Shown: piece after piece, positions 26,979 through 38,933 of the stretch
How the letters are laid out: each line of letters opens with the position of its first letter
How positions within the stretch are numbered: position 1 is the first letter of the stretch
Assembly: GCF_001687105.1 (NCBI RefSeq)
Contig: NZ_CP014596.1
Span: 551,501-615,500 of the forward strand
Origin: Salipiger sp. CCB-MM3
GTDB taxonomy: Bacteria; Pseudomonadota; Alphaproteobacteria; Rhodobacterales; Rhodobacteraceae
DNA: 64,000 nt
Reading direction: 5' to 3'
Program-made: the position numbers and the translations under genes
The notes under the pieces: generated by a model
Seen by the model: the letters and a program-made list of their open reading frames with translations, nothing else
Databases searched by the model: none
Told to the model about the DNA's origin: nothing

Positions 26979-27394
26979 GCGTCGTCGTCCTCGTCCGACG
27001 GGCCATCAAGGTCGCGGCGCACTTTTTCTTGCGAGAACAGCCGCCGGGTTTCATCGAGCCGGTCAAAGGTCTCGTCGAGGCGGAAGCGCAGGTCGGGCGC
27101 GTATTTCAGCGTCATCTCTTTCGAGATCGCGCGGCGCAGCTCGGATTTGTTGCGCTCGAGCAGCTCGAACATATTGCCGCTGTCCTTGCCGCCAAGGGGC
27201 ACCACATAGGCGGTGGCCACCTTGAGATCGGGCGAGCAGCGCACTTCGCCGACGGTGATCGAAAGCCGGTTCAGCTCGGGGTCGTGCACATCGCCGCGAT
27301 TGAGCACGTCCGCCAAGGTCCGGCGAATGAGTTCGCCGACCCGAAGCTGTCTCTGGCTGGGGCCGGAGCCCTCGTGGAATCTGTTTTTTGCCAT
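26975..27394 (-). CDS. rbfA: Ribosome-binding factor A
   Basis: RbfA is a KH-fold factor needed for maturation of the 30S subunit and 16S rRNA 5' end. The 139-residue protein has the family core RVGELIRRTLADVLNRGDVHDP, LSITVGEVRCSPDLKVATAYV and APDLRFRLDETFD, followed by an acidic tail (DGPSDEDDDA). It is the first gene of a two-gene unit and diverges from dapB across 228 bases in which I see no further gene. Confidence 0.95.
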   Translation of the reverse strand: MAKNRFHEGSGPSQRQLRVGELIRRTLADVLNRGDVHDPELNRLSITVGEVRCSPDLKVATAYVVPLGGKDSGNMFELLERNKSELRRAISKEMTLKYAPDLRFRLDETFDRLDETRRLFSQEKVRRDLDGPSDEDDDA

Positions 27395-27622
27395 GGCGCA
27401 GACATAGGCCTCCCGCAGGGCTTTGCCAAGAAGATGTCACCGAGATCTGCACGCGGCGCGGCGGGGTAGAAGGGCGCATTTCTTGCCTCTCGCTACACCG
27501 CGCGAAGGCCAAGGTCAGAATGTGCCCTCTGCGGCAGTGCGCCTTCCTTTGGGACATCTGCTTTGCCAACCGCCCCGAGGCAGAGTAAGCCGGGCGCAAA
27601 GCTACGCGGAACGGAGAGCAAG

Positions 27623-28438
27623 ATGTCGGAACTGCCGGGGATTGTCGTCACGGGCGTGTCGGGGCGCATGGGCCAGATGCTGGTGCGCGAGGTGCTGGCC
27701 AGCGACAAGGTCAAACTCGTCGGCGCGGTCGAGCGTGAGGGCAATGATTGGGTGGGCCGCGATCTCGGCACCTGCATGGGTGGCACCGAGATGGGCATCA
27801 CCGTCAGCGATGACCCGCTCGAGACCTTCGCCAAGGCGCAAGCGGTGCTCGACTTCACCGCGCCCGCCGCGACTGTGCAGTTCGCCGAATTAGCGGCGCA
27901 GGCCCGCGCGGTGCATGTGATCGGTACCACCGGCCTCGAAGAGAGCGATCTGGAAAAGATCCGCGCCGCCGCGCGCCACGCGGTGATCGTCCGCGCCGGC
28001 AACATGAGCCTTGGGGTCAACCTGCTCACCAAGCTGACCAAGCAGGTGGCCGCGGCGCTCGATGAGGATTGGGACATCGAGATCGTCGAGATGCACCACA
28101 ACCGCAAGGTCGATGCGCCCTCGGGCACCGCGCTGATGCTGGGCGAGGCGGCGGCAGAGGGCCGGGGCGTGACGCTTTCGGAAGCCTCGGACCGGGGCCG
28201 CGACGGCATCACCGGCGCGCGTGAGCGCGGCACCATCGGCTTTGCCGCGCTGCGCGGCGGTGACGTGGTGGGCGAGCATGAGGTGATCTTTGCCGCCGCG
28301 GGCGAGCGGATCTCGCTCAAGCACATCGCTTCGGACCGCGCGCTCTTTGCCCGCGGTGCGCTGAAGGCGGCGGTCTGGGGGCAGGACAAGGCACCGGGCG
28401 AGTATGACATGCTCGACGTGCTTGGCCTCGGCGACTGA
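27623..28438 (+). CDS. dapB: 4-hydroxy-tetrahydrodipicolinate reductase
   Basis: DapB catalyses the NAD(P)H-dependent second committed step of lysine/diaminopimelate synthesis. The 271-residue protein has the nucleotide-binding [12 protein letters not shown] motif at the N-terminus and the catalytic [16 protein letters not shown] motif. The ATG at 27623 is preceded by CGGAGAGC; the frame continues to 27563 without family similarity. dapA is encoded 14 kb away at 41856, so the pathway genes are not clustered. The convergent P-type ATPase ends 3 bases downstream. Confidence 0.96.
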   Translation: MSELPGIVVTGVSGRMGQMLVREVLASDKVKLVGAVEREGNDWVGRDLGTCMGGTEMGITVSDDPLETFAKAQAVLDFTAPAATVQFAELAAQARAVHVIGTTGLEESDLEKIRAAARHAVIVRAGNMSLGVNLLTKLTKQVAAALDEDWDIEIVEMHHNRKVDAPSGTALMLGEAAAEGRGVTLSEASDRGRDGITGARERGTIGFAALRGGDVVGEHEVIFAAAGERISLKHIASDRALFARGALKAAVWGQDKAPGEYDMLDVLGLGD

Positions 28439-28440
28439 AC

Positions 28441-31125
<2,685 letters not shown>

Positions 31126-31215
31126 GCTTTACCTCTTTGATCGACGGATAATCCGACGATTGCCAAGGCGGGCGGGCGCGTCAACAGGCGCTGGCGTCGC
31201 GGAAGGTGCGCGATC

Positions 31216-31419
31216 TCAGAAGTCGATCGCGATGCCTTTCTTCTCCCAGTCGCCATAGCGCGCCGGGTCGAGTCCGTCGCGTCCACCGTATTCCTTGGCC
31301 TGCGGGGCCTTGGCGCGGGCCTCGGCTTCGGCCTTGCGGCGCGCTTCGGCCTCGGCCAGCGCGCGCTGCGCGGCGGGGGGAAGATCGGCGGAAATCTCGG
31401 GGCGTGTCTCGTCGCTCAT
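31216..31419 (-). CDS. Succinate dehydrogenase assembly factor 4 homologue (DUF1674)
   Basis: A 67-residue protein ending EYGGRDGLDPARYGDWEKKGIAIDF, the conserved C-terminal block of DUF1674/SDHAF4. In eukaryotes and bacteria SDHAF4 helps maturation of the flavinylated SdhA subunit. The N-terminal half is an Ala/Glu-rich helix. It diverges from rsmB, with 101 bases between starts; GGAGGGC lies upstream of the ATG. No sdh genes are in the window. Confidence 0.9.
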   Translation of the reverse strand: MSDETRPEISADLPPAAQRALAEAEARRKAEAEARAKAPQAKEYGGRDGLDPARYGDWEKKGIAIDF

Positions 31420-31520
31420 GGCTATGCCCTCCTCGGGCGCGCTTTCCTTGCGTGGGTCCCCTTGATATAGGCCCCGAGATCAGGCGCGGGCAAGACCCGC
31501 AGGTTCGCGGAGTGGGTCCG

Positions 31521-32843
31521 ATGGCAGAGAGCACAAAACGCCCCGGCAAGGGCAAGCGTCCGGGCAAAACCAAGGAGACCCCGTCGGCGAGCCCCGCGCG
31601 GGCCGCGGCGGTGGCGCTGCTTGGGCAGGTGCTGGGGCAAGGGCGCCAACTGAGCGACGCCATGCAGGCCGGATCCTTTGCGCGGCTCGACCCGGCGGAC
31701 CGCGCGGCGGCGCAGCGGCTCGCGACCGATGTGCTGCGCAACCTGCCGCGCTGTGATCAGGTGCTGAAGCCGCGGCTGCGCAAGGCGCCGCCGCTGTCGG
31801 TGCGCAACGTGCTGCGGCTTGGCGCCTATGAGCTTTGCACCGGCGGCGCGGCGCATGGGGTGGTGAACGATTGCGTCAGCCTGAGTTCCGCCGATCGCAA
31901 GACCAAGACCATGTCGGGCATGGTCAACGCGGTGCTGCGAAGGCTCGCCGACGAGGGCCCCGAGCTGTGGGCCAAACTGCGCGTGCCGCGCCTGCCGCGC
32001 TGGCTGCGAGATCCGCTGGTCGCGGCATGGGGCAGCCCAGCCGTTGCGGAGATGGAGCGCGCACATCTGGCGGGCGCTCCGCTTGATATTTCGGTCAGCG
32101 CGAATGCCGAAGGCTGGGCCGAGCGGCTTGGGGCCGACCTTCTGCCCACCGGCTCGCTGCGGCTGGCGGATCCCGGTCAGGTCTCGGCGCTGCCCGGTTT
32201 CGACGAGGGTGGATGGTGGGTGCAGGATGCCGCCGCGGCGCTGCCCGCCAAGCTGCTGGGCGACGTGAAGGGCCTGCAAGTGCTGGACATGTGCGCCGCG
32301 CCGGGGGGCAAGACACTGCAATTGGCCGCAGGCGGGGCCGAGGTCACGGCGCTCGACCTTTCGGAGGGCCGCATGGCGCGGGTGCTCGAGAACCTCATCC
32401 GCACCGGGCTGAAGGCCAAGACGCAGGTGGGCGACGCGCTGGAGGCGACCGGCAGCTATGACGCGATCTTGCTGGACGCGCCCTGTTCGGCCACCGGCAC
32501 CATCCGCCGCCACCCCGATCTGCCCCACGCCAAACAGGGCGAGGGCATTTCGGAGCTGATCGGCCTGCAGGAGGCGATGCTCGATCACGCGCTGTCGCTG
32601 CTGAAGCCGGGCGGGCGTTTGGTGTTCTGTACCTGCTCGCTGCTGCCCGACGAGGGCGAATGCCACATCGAAGAGGCGCTGACGCGCCACGACGGGCTGA
32701 AGGTTCTGCCGCTCGACGCGCCGTGGATCGAAGACGGCTGGCGCAGCGAAGAAGGCGGCCTGCGGCTGCGTCCGGACTTCTGGCCCGAGCGCGGCGGCAT
32801 GGACGGCTTTTACATGGCGGTTCTGGAAAAGCCCGCCGGGTAA
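31521..32843 (+). CDS. rsmB: 16S rRNA (cytosine-C5) methyltransferase RsmB family
   Basis: The 440-residue protein has an N-terminal NusB-like RNA-binding domain (about 25-150) and a C-terminal SAM-dependent methyltransferase domain with DMCAAPGGKTLQLA, LDAPCSATGTIRRHP and the catalytic TCSLLPDEGE. This architecture is RsmB, which methylates C967 of 16S rRNA in E. coli numbering. The ATG at 31521 starts a lysine/proline-rich leader (KRPGKGKRPGKTK). The heparinase-like gene follows on the same strand after 166 bases. Confidence 0.93.
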   Translation: MAESTKRPGKGKRPGKTKETPSASPARAAAVALLGQVLGQGRQLSDAMQAGSFARLDPADRAAAQRLATDVLRNLPRCDQVLKPRLRKAPPLSVRNVLRLGAYELCTGGAAHGVVNDCVSLSSADRKTKTMSGMVNAVLRRLADEGPELWAKLRVPRLPRWLRDPLVAAWGSPAVAEMERAHLAGAPLDISVSANAEGWAERLGADLLPTGSLRLADPGQVSALPGFDEGGWWVQDAAAALPAKLLGDVKGLQVLDMCAAPGGKTLQLAAGGAEVTALDLSEGRMARVLENLIRTGLKAKTQVGDALEATGSYDAILLDAPCSATGTIRRHPDLPHAKQGEGISELIGLQEAMLDHALSLLKPGGRLVFCTCSLLPDEGECHIEEALTRHDGLKVLPLDAPWIEDGWRSEEGGLRLRPDFWPERGGMDGFYMAVLEKPAG

Positions 32844-33009
32844 GCCTGCCTCGTTTCCGGGCGGCGGGGCCGTCCGGCGTTGCGCGCAGGCCGCAAAGGC
32901 GGGTGCATGGCATCGCGTTTGCGCGATTTAAGCCGCTTGCCCGGTGACTTGCGCCTCTGCCGGGTCTACCCTTGCCGCAAAAGCCCCGAGGCGGGCAGAA
33001 GGGCAGGGC

Positions 33010-34758
33010 ATGGTAGATATGGCGAGCTGGTCGGTCACCGCCACGCAGTTTCTCAACCGCGTGCATTCGCGGCTCGCCGCGCGGGCCGGAAGCGCCACCG
33101 CCTTTGTCTCGCAGCCCGAGCCGCGCGCGACCGGTCAATTTGCCCGCGGGCGGCAGCTTTGCGCCGGGAACCTGATGTTCGCCGGCTATCTGGCCGAAGC
33201 ACCGGGCACCAGCATTTGGGACATCGAAGTCGACGACAGCGCGTGGCAGGAAGAGATCCATGCCTTCGGCTGGCTTGACGATCTTGCGGCGGTGGGGGAC
33301 GCGCAGGCGCGGGAACTCGCGCAGAACTGGCTGATGGGCTGGATCGACCGCTATGGGCGCGGCACCGGGCCGGGCTGGGTGCCCGAGCTGTCGGGACGGC
33401 GGCTGATCCGCTGGATCCATCACGCGCTGTTCCTGCTGCGCGGCATGACTCCAGAGCAATCGACGCGCTTTTACCGCGCGCTGGCGGCGCAGACCCGCTT
33501 TCTGGCCAAGCGGCGGGGTGCGGCGCTGCCCGGACTGCCGCGCTTCGAGGCGCTCACCGGGTTGATCTACGCGTCGCTTTCGCTGGAAGGGATGGGCGCC
33601 TATCTCGATCCGGCGCGCCGCGCCTTGGATCTGGAATGCACCCGGCAGATCGACGTGGCGGGCGGGCTGCCGACGCGCAACCCCGAAGAACTGCTTGAGG
33701 TCTTCACCCTGCTGACATGGGCGCGCGCGGCGCTGGAAGAGGGCGATATCGAGCCCGGTCCCGCGCACCTCAACGCGATCACCCGTATCGCGCCGAGCCT
33801 GCGCGCGCTGCGTCATGCCGATGGCGGGCTGGCGCGGTTCCACGGCGGCGGGCGCGGCGCCGAGGGGCGGCTCGATCAGGCGCTGGCGGCCTCTGGCGTG
33901 CGGCGCCGCCCGGTCGAGGGGCTGGCCATGGGGTTTGCGCGGCTGGCAGGCGGGCGCAGCACGGTGATCATCGACGCCGCCGCACCTCCGGCGGGACGCG
34001 CCTCCGCCGAGGCGCATGCCGCGACGCTGGGCTTTGAGCTGACCTCGGGGCGACGTCCGCTGATCGTCAGCTGCGGCGCGGGCAAAGTCTTTGGCGAGGA
34101 ATGGCGCCGCGCGGGACGCGCCACGCCCTCGCATTCGACGCTGTGCCTTGATGCCTCCTCCAGTTCCAAGCTCGGCGCGCGTCGCCGGATCGGCGGCATC
34201 GAGCGCGAATTGATCGTCGAGGCGCCCGCCGATGTGCCGGTGGAGCTTGAGCAGGACGCCTCTGGCTGGCGCTTCGAGGGCGCGCATGACGGCTGGAAAC
34301 GCAGCCACGGGCTGACCCACGCGCGCAAGCTGGAACTGACACTGGATGGGCGCATGCTGTCGGGCGAAGACATGCTGTTTGCGCTCGACGCCGGGGATCG
34401 CAAGGCCTTCGACCGGCGGATCGACAAGGCGGGGCTTTCGGGCATTCCCTATGAGATTCGTTTTCACCTGCATCCGGACGTGGATGCCGAGATCGACATG
34501 GGCGGCACGGCGGTCTCTCTGGCGCTGCGGTCGGGCGAGATCTGGGTGTTTCGCACCGAGCCGGGCGCGGATTTATCCCTTGAAAGCTCGGTTTACCTCG
34601 AAAAGGGCCGTTTGAGGCCCCGCGGGGCGCAACAGATCGTTTTATCCGGGCGCGCGATAGAGTATGCGACGCGCATCCGCTGGTCGCTGGGTAAAGCGCA
34701 GGACACCGCTGTCGCGATCCGAGACCTTGCCCAGGACGAGCCGGATGTGACGCTCTGA
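33010..34758 (+). CDS. Heparinase II/III-like protein
   Basis: A 582-residue protein with an alpha-helical N-terminal part (about 30-300) and a C-terminal beta-sandwich (about 300-560) typical of heparinase II/III-like proteins, including [17 protein letters not shown] and [15 protein letters not shown]. Members are polysaccharide lyases, but many sit in core-genome positions with no known substrate. No signal peptide is evident from this start, so the location is unclear. Several ATGs are possible; I used 33010. In Rhodobacterales this gene lies regularly between rsmB and purH, as here. Confidence 0.85.
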   Translation: MVDMASWSVTATQFLNRVHSRLAARAGSATAFVSQPEPRATGQFARGRQLCAGNLMFAGYLAEAPGTSIWDIEVDDSAWQEEIHAFGWLDDLAAVGDAQARELAQNWLMGWIDRYGRGTGPGWVPELSGRRLIRWIHHALFLLRGMTPEQSTRFYRALAAQTRFLAKRRGAALPGLPRFEALTGLIYASLSLEGMGAYLDPARRALDLECTRQIDVAGGLPTRNPEELLEVFTLLTWARAALEEGDIEPGPAHLNAITRIAPSLRALRHADGGLARFHGGGRGAEGRLDQALAASGVRRRPVEGLAMGFARLAGGRSTVIIDAAAPPAGRASAEAHAATLGFELTSGRRPLIVSCGAGKVFGEEWRRAGRATPSHSTLCLDASSSSKLGARRRIGGIERELIVEAPADVPVELEQDASGWRFEGAHDGWKRSHGLTHARKLELTLDGRMLSGEDMLFALDAGDRKAFDRRIDKAGLSGIPYEIRFHLHPDVDAEIDMGGTAVSLALRSGEIWVFRTEPGADLSLESSVYLEKGRLRPRGAQQIVLSGRAIEYATRIRWSLGKAQDTAVAIRDLAQDEPDVTL

Positions 34759-34777
34759 ACCATCTGGGACCCTCCTT

Positions 34778-36367
34778 ATGCCTGATCTGCACCCCGTCGC
34801 CCGCGCTCTGATTTCCGTCTCCGACAAGACCGGTCTCATCGACCTGGCCAAGGCGCTGAGCGCAAGGGGTGTCGAGCTGCTCTCCACCGGCGGCTCCGCC
34901 AAGGCGATCCGCGAGGCGGGCCTCACGGTGCGCGACGTGTCGGATGTGACCGAATTCCCCGAGATGATGGACGGCCGCGTCAAGACGCTGCACCCGCGCG
35001 TCCACGGCGGCCTGCTGGCGCTGCGCGACAACCCCGCGCATGTCGAGGCGATGAAGGCGCATGGCATCACCGGGATCGACCTGCTGGTGGTCAACCTCTA
35101 CCCGTTCGAGGAAACCGTCGCCAAGGGCGCCGATTACGACACCTGTATCGAGAACATCGACATCGGCGGCCCGGCGATGATCCGCGCCGCGGCCAAGAAC
35201 CACGCCTTCGTCAACGTCGTGACCGACGTGGCCGACTATGAGGCGCTGCTGGCCGAGCTTGACGCCAATGACGGCGCGACCACCTATGCCTTCCGCCAGA
35301 AGCTGGCGCAGGTCGCCTATGCCCGCACCGGCGCCTATGACGCCTCCGTCTCGACCTGGATGGCCGCTGCGCTGAACGACGACGCGCCGCGCCGCCGGGT
35401 GTTCTCGGGCGAGATTGCCCAGACCCTGCGCTATGGTGAGAACCCGCACCAGAAAGCCGCCTTCTACCGCGACGGCTCGGACCGTCCGGGCGTGGCGACC
35501 GCCGTGCAGCATCAGGGCAAGGAACTGAGCTACAACAACATCAACGACACCGACGCCGCCTTCGAGCTGGTCTCGGAGTTTCTGCCCGCCGACGGCCCGG
35601 CCTGCGCGATCATCAAGCACGCCAACCCCTGCGGCGTCGCCAAGGGCGCGACCCTGAAGGAAGCCTACCAGAAGGCATTCGACTGCGACCGCACCTCGGC
35701 CTTTGGCGGCATCGTCGCGCTGAACAAGCCGCTGGATGCCGAGACCGCCGAGGCGATCACCGAGATCTTCACCGAGGTGGTGATCGCGCCGGGCGCCGAT
35801 GACGCGGCCAAGGAGATCTTTGCCAAGAAGAAGAACCTGCGCCTGCTGACCACCAACGGCCTTGCCAACACCGCAGAGCCGGGGCTCGCCTACCGTCAGG
35901 TGTCGGGCGGCATGCTCGTGCAGGACAAGGACAACGGTCTGATCACGCTGGAAGATCTCAAAGTGGTCACCAAGCGCCAGCCCTCGGACGCGGAACTGCA
36001 GGACCTGCTGTTCGCGTGGAAAGTCGCCAAGCACGTGAAGTCGAACGCCATCGTCTACGTCAAGAACGGCGCCACCGTCGGTGTGGGCGCGGGCCAGATG
36101 AGCCGTGTCGACTCGGCGCTGATCGCCGCCAAGAAGGCCGAGCGCATGGCCGAGGCGCTGGAGCTTCCCGAGGCGCTGACCAAAGGCTCTGCCGTGGCCT
36201 CCGACGCCTTCTTCCCCTTCGCCGACGGTCTGCTCGAAGCGGCGGCTGCAGGCGCGACCACGGTGATCCAGCCGGGCGGCTCGATGCGCGACAACGAGGT
36301 GATCGCGGCGGCCGACGAGGCGGGCCTTGCCATGGTCTTCACCGGAATGCGCCACTTCCGGCACTGA
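34778..36367 (+). CDS. purH: Bifunctional AICAR formyltransferase/IMP cyclohydrolase
   Basis: PurH carries out the last two steps of purine synthesis. The 529-residue protein has the N-terminal cyclohydrolase domain ([31 protein letters not shown]) and the C-terminal formyltransferase domain with the catalytic KHANPCG motif and [10 protein letters not shown]. Length and motifs are complete. It begins 19 bases after the heparinase-like gene with GGGACCCTCC in the gap, so read-through is likely. A GC hairpin follows its stop. Confidence 0.96.
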   Translation: MPDLHPVARALISVSDKTGLIDLAKALSARGVELLSTGGSAKAIREAGLTVRDVSDVTEFPEMMDGRVKTLHPRVHGGLLALRDNPAHVEAMKAHGITGIDLLVVNLYPFEETVAKGADYDTCIENIDIGGPAMIRAAAKNHAFVNVVTDVADYEALLAELDANDGATTYAFRQKLAQVAYARTGAYDASVSTWMAAALNDDAPRRRVFSGEIAQTLRYGENPHQKAAFYRDGSDRPGVATAVQHQGKELSYNNINDTDAAFELVSEFLPADGPACAIIKHANPCGVAKGATLKEAYQKAFDCDRTSAFGGIVALNKPLDAETAEAITEIFTEVVIAPGADDAAKEIFAKKKNLRLLTTNGLANTAEPGLAYRQVSGGMLVQDKDNGLITLEDLKVVTKRQPSDAELQDLLFAWKVAKHVKSNAIVYVKNGATVGVGAGQMSRVDSALIAAKKAERMAEALELPEALTKGSAVASDAFFPFADGLLEAAAAGATTVIQPGGSMRDNEVIAAADEAGLAMVFTGMRHFRH

Positions 36368-36381
36368 ATCCGAGCAGGGGC

Positions 36382-36396
36382 GGGGGCTCTGCCCCC
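36382..36396 (+). terminator. Hairpin downstream of purH
   Basis: GGGGGC-TCT-GCCCCC, 14 bases past the purH stop and followed by TCTT. The reverse complement of this hairpin is the unit of the tandem array at 41772-41846. Confidence 0.55.
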
Positions 36397-36423
36397 TCTT
36401 GGCCGATGGCCAATTCACCCCCG

Positions 36424-36447
36424 GACGTATTTGTGGAAAGATGAAAG
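36424..36447 (+). repeat. Short repeat matching the lpxK-side arm at 21369
   Basis: GACGTATTTGTGGAAAGATGAAAG downstream of purH is close to GAGTATTTGAGGAAAGATGAAAG at 21369-21391 and to the inverted copy at 21287-21309. Here no partner arm is present, so it is a lone copy of a small interspersed sequence. Confidence 0.55.
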
Positions 36448-36521
36448 AGGGGCCCTGCCGGGGCCTCTCTTTGCATTTGCGCAATTGGATTTGCCCGATG
36501 GGATTTGAGGGAGTGATTGGC

Positions 36522-37688
36522 GTGAGGGGATTTCTGGCGGTCGCGCTGATGCTGGCCGGGATGGGCTTTGCGGCGCCCACCAAGGCGCAAGAGGCCGAGC
36601 GGGCGGCGCTGCAGGCGCTTTTGAGCGATGGGGCCGGGGCGGTGACGGTCACGCCCGAGTTTGCCCAAGCGGTGCCCGAGGCGCAGCTCGATGGCCTGTT
36701 GGAGACATTGGCGGCGCAGGTGGGGCCGGTCGAGGAGATCGATCTGCAGCCCAGCGGCGCTGGCGAGTTGCGCAGCGCCAGCCATGAGGTGCCGGTGCGC
36801 ATCGTTCTCGATGATCAGGGCCGGATCGCCGGGCTGAGGTTTGGCGCGCCAGAGCCGCTGGTGGCCGATCTGCGCGCGGCGGTGGCGGGGCTGGAGGGGC
36901 TCGGCGCCGAGGTTTCCTGGCTGGTGCAGCGCGATGGCGAGGTGCTGGCGGCGCAGGGCGCGGCGCATCCGCTGGCAGTGGCCTCGGCCTTCAAGCTGGG
37001 AATCCTTTCGGTGCTGGCGCGCGAGGTGCGGGCCGGAAAGACCGATTGGGACCGGGTGCTGCGGATCGCGGAGCCGCACCGCTCGCTGCCCACCGGGCGG
37101 CTGCAGGATTTCCCGACGGATGCGCCGGTGACGCTGCACACCGCCGCGCTGCTGATGATTGCCGAGAGCGACAATACCGCCACCGATCTGCTGCTTGATC
37201 TGCTGGGCCGCGAGACCGTGGCCGAGGAACTGGGGATCGCGCCCGAGGCGCTGCTCTCGACGCGGGAGTTCTTTGCGCTGAAGGCCGATCCCGTGGCGGC
37301 GCAGGTCTGGCGCGATGCGGAGCCCGAAGCGCGGCCATCCATCGCGGCCGAAGCCGCGATCCTGCCGCCCGATGTTGCGGCGGTGAATGGCCCGTCGGTG
37401 CCCGGCATCGAGTGGTATCTGCCGCTTGAGACCCTTTGCGCGCTGATCGAGCCGATGGCCGATTTGCCGCTGCTGCAGCTCAATCCCGGCCCGGCCTCGG
37501 GCCTTGCCCCGGCGGCCTACAAGGGCGGCTCGGAGCCCGGCGTGCTGAATTTCACCGTTGCTCTGCATGGCAGCGAGGAGCGGCTGATCTGCGCCGCGCT
37601 CACCGTCAATGACCCCGGCCCGATCGACGAGATCGCGGCCAGCGGGGCCTTCCGCGCGCTGCTGCGCCGCGCCATGGCGCAGCCGTGA
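36522..37688 (+). CDS. Class A beta-lactamase-like serine hydrolase
   Basis: An exported 388-residue protein with the penicillin-recognising triad: Ser155-Ala-Phe-Lys158 (SxxK), Ser216-Asp-Asn (SDN) and Lys334-Gly-Gly. A signal peptide ends near PTKAQ. An extra N-terminal domain of about 110 residues precedes the hydrolase domain, so it is longer than ordinary class A beta-lactamases and may act on another ester or amide. I chose GTG 36522, which has GAGGGAG 8 bases upstream; ATG 36498 is the alternative. It follows purH by about 150 bases. Confidence 0.82.
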   Translation: MRGFLAVALMLAGMGFAAPTKAQEAERAALQALLSDGAGAVTVTPEFAQAVPEAQLDGLLETLAAQVGPVEEIDLQPSGAGELRSASHEVPVRIVLDDQGRIAGLRFGAPEPLVADLRAAVAGLEGLGAEVSWLVQRDGEVLAAQGAAHPLAVASAFKLGILSVLAREVRAGKTDWDRVLRIAEPHRSLPTGRLQDFPTDAPVTLHTAALLMIAESDNTATDLLLDLLGRETVAEELGIAPEALLSTREFFALKADPVAAQVWRDAEPEARPSIAAEAAILPPDVAAVNGPSVPGIEWYLPLETLCALIEPMADLPLLQLNPGPASGLAPAAYKGGSEPGVLNFTVALHGSEERLICAALTVNDPGPIDEIAASGAFRALLRRAMAQP

Positions 37689-37772
37689 GCCGGGCGGGGC
37701 TTTCCCTCTGCCGGCGCTGCCTGTAGACCGATGCGCGTGGAGCGGGGCGGGGCCCCGGCAATAGGAGACCTC

Positions 37773-38261
37773 ATGCGTCTGGTATCGGTGACCGCGCTGA
37801 TCACCTTCATGGTGGATCAGCTTTCGAAATGGCTCGTGGTGCATGTGATGGGGCTCGCGCAGCGGCAGGCGATCGACGTACTGCCGCCGTTCCTCAACTT
37901 CCGCATGGCGTGGAACCGCGGCGTGAATTTCGGACTGTTCGCCGATGACGCAGCAGCGGCGCGCTGGACGCTGATCGCTGTGGCGCTGGGGATCGTTCTG
38001 TTTGTGGCGGTCTGGTTGCGGCGCGATCCGCCGGGGCGGCTGGGGCTGATCTCGGGCGGTCTGTTGATCGGCGGCGCGCTTGGCAATGTGGTCGACCGGC
38101 TGCTCTATGGCGCGGTGGCGGACTTCCTCAACATGTCGTGCTGCGGGCTCGACAACCCCTTTGCCTTCAACGTCGCCGATATCGCAATTTTTGCCGGTGC
38201 CGTGGGGCTTGTGCTGTTTTCCGGCAATTCCCAGCCGGGCAAGCGTAAAAAGGCCCCGTGA
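37773..38261 (+). CDS. lspA: Lipoprotein signal peptidase (signal peptidase II)
   Basis: LspA removes the signal peptide from diacylglyceryl-modified prolipoproteins in the inner membrane. The 162-residue protein has four membrane segments, the MAWNRGVNFG motif and the catalytic aspartates Asp117 (GAVADFLNM) and Asp136 (FNVADIAIF). TAGGAGACC precedes the ATG at 37773. The next gene is a predicted lipoprotein, a likely client. Confidence 0.94.
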   Translation: MRLVSVTALITFMVDQLSKWLVVHVMGLAQRQAIDVLPPFLNFRMAWNRGVNFGLFADDAAAARWTLIAVALGIVLFVAVWLRRDPPGRLGLISGGLLIGGALGNVVDRLLYGAVADFLNMSCCGLDNPFAFNVADIAIFAGAVGLVLFSGNSQPGKRKKAP

Positions 38262-38316
38262 CGGGGCGCGCCGGATCGTATAGAGCGGACCCAGAGGCAA
38301 GAACCGGAGTATGGCC

Positions 38317-38832
38317 ATGAAGCTGCCGCATCTCGTGCTGATGCTCGGAGTGACCGGGCTCGTCGCCTGCACGACGAGTGATCGCACGCTGCACCAAATG
38401 CGCAACAACCGCGGCACCCCCGAGGAGTTCGCCATCGTGCCGAACAAGCCGCTGCAGATGCCGCAGAGCTTTGCCGAGCTTCCTGCGCCGACGCCGGGCA
38501 GCGCCAACCGCACCGAGCAGACGCCGCGTCAGGACGCCGTGGCCGCGCTTGGTGGCAACCCCGCGCAGCTTGCGGTGGGCGAGGTGCCGGGCCGCGATGC
38601 CGCGCTGGTGAACCGCGCCTCGCGCTTTGGACGTGACGGCAACATCCGCGCGCAGCTGGCGGTCGAGGACGCGCAGTTCCGCAAGGACCGCTCGATCTTC
38701 AACTGGCGGCTCTTTAAGGACGACGAGTACAATCGGGCGTATCGCACGCAGATGCTTGACCCCTATGCCGTGCTGAACGCCTATCGCGGCGCGGGTGCGC
38801 GCACCCCTTCGGCACCGCCGGGAGGCGAGTGA
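38317..38832 (+). CDS. DUF3035 lipoprotein
   Basis: The 171-residue product has a lipoprotein signal with lipobox GLVAC (Cys18) and the DUF3035 pattern GTPEEFAIVPNKPLQMPQSF. Its function is unknown. Two ATGs occur at 38311 and 38317; GGAG is 7 bases before the second and only 1 base before the first, so 38317 is preferred. It sits between lspA and an M16 protease pair, an arrangement common in the group, and may be an envelope component. Confidence 0.85.
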   Translation: MKLPHLVLMLGVTGLVACTTSDRTLHQMRNNRGTPEEFAIVPNKPLQMPQSFAELPAPTPGSANRTEQTPRQDAVAALGGNPAQLAVGEVPGRDAALVNRASRFGRDGNIRAQLAVEDAQFRKDRSIFNWRLFKDDEYNRAYRTQMLDPYAVLNAYRGAGARTPSAPPGGE

Positions 38833-38933
38833 GCGCGCAGCGCATCACGATCGTGCAAGCCCAGCTTGGAAAGCCTGCTCCCGCCGCCTAGGTTGGGAGC
38901 AGTTTTCATTTTAGCGGAGATTGGGGCTTGCAG

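Noticed and set aside
34067..36802. 911-residue minus-strand open frame opposite purH
   Set aside because: Antisense shadow of purH and the heparinase-like gene; purH motifs fix the coding strand.
36339..38513. 724-residue minus-strand open frame opposite the serine hydrolase and lspA
   Set aside because: It runs antisense to motif-verified genes and has the shadow-frame composition typical of high-GC third positions.
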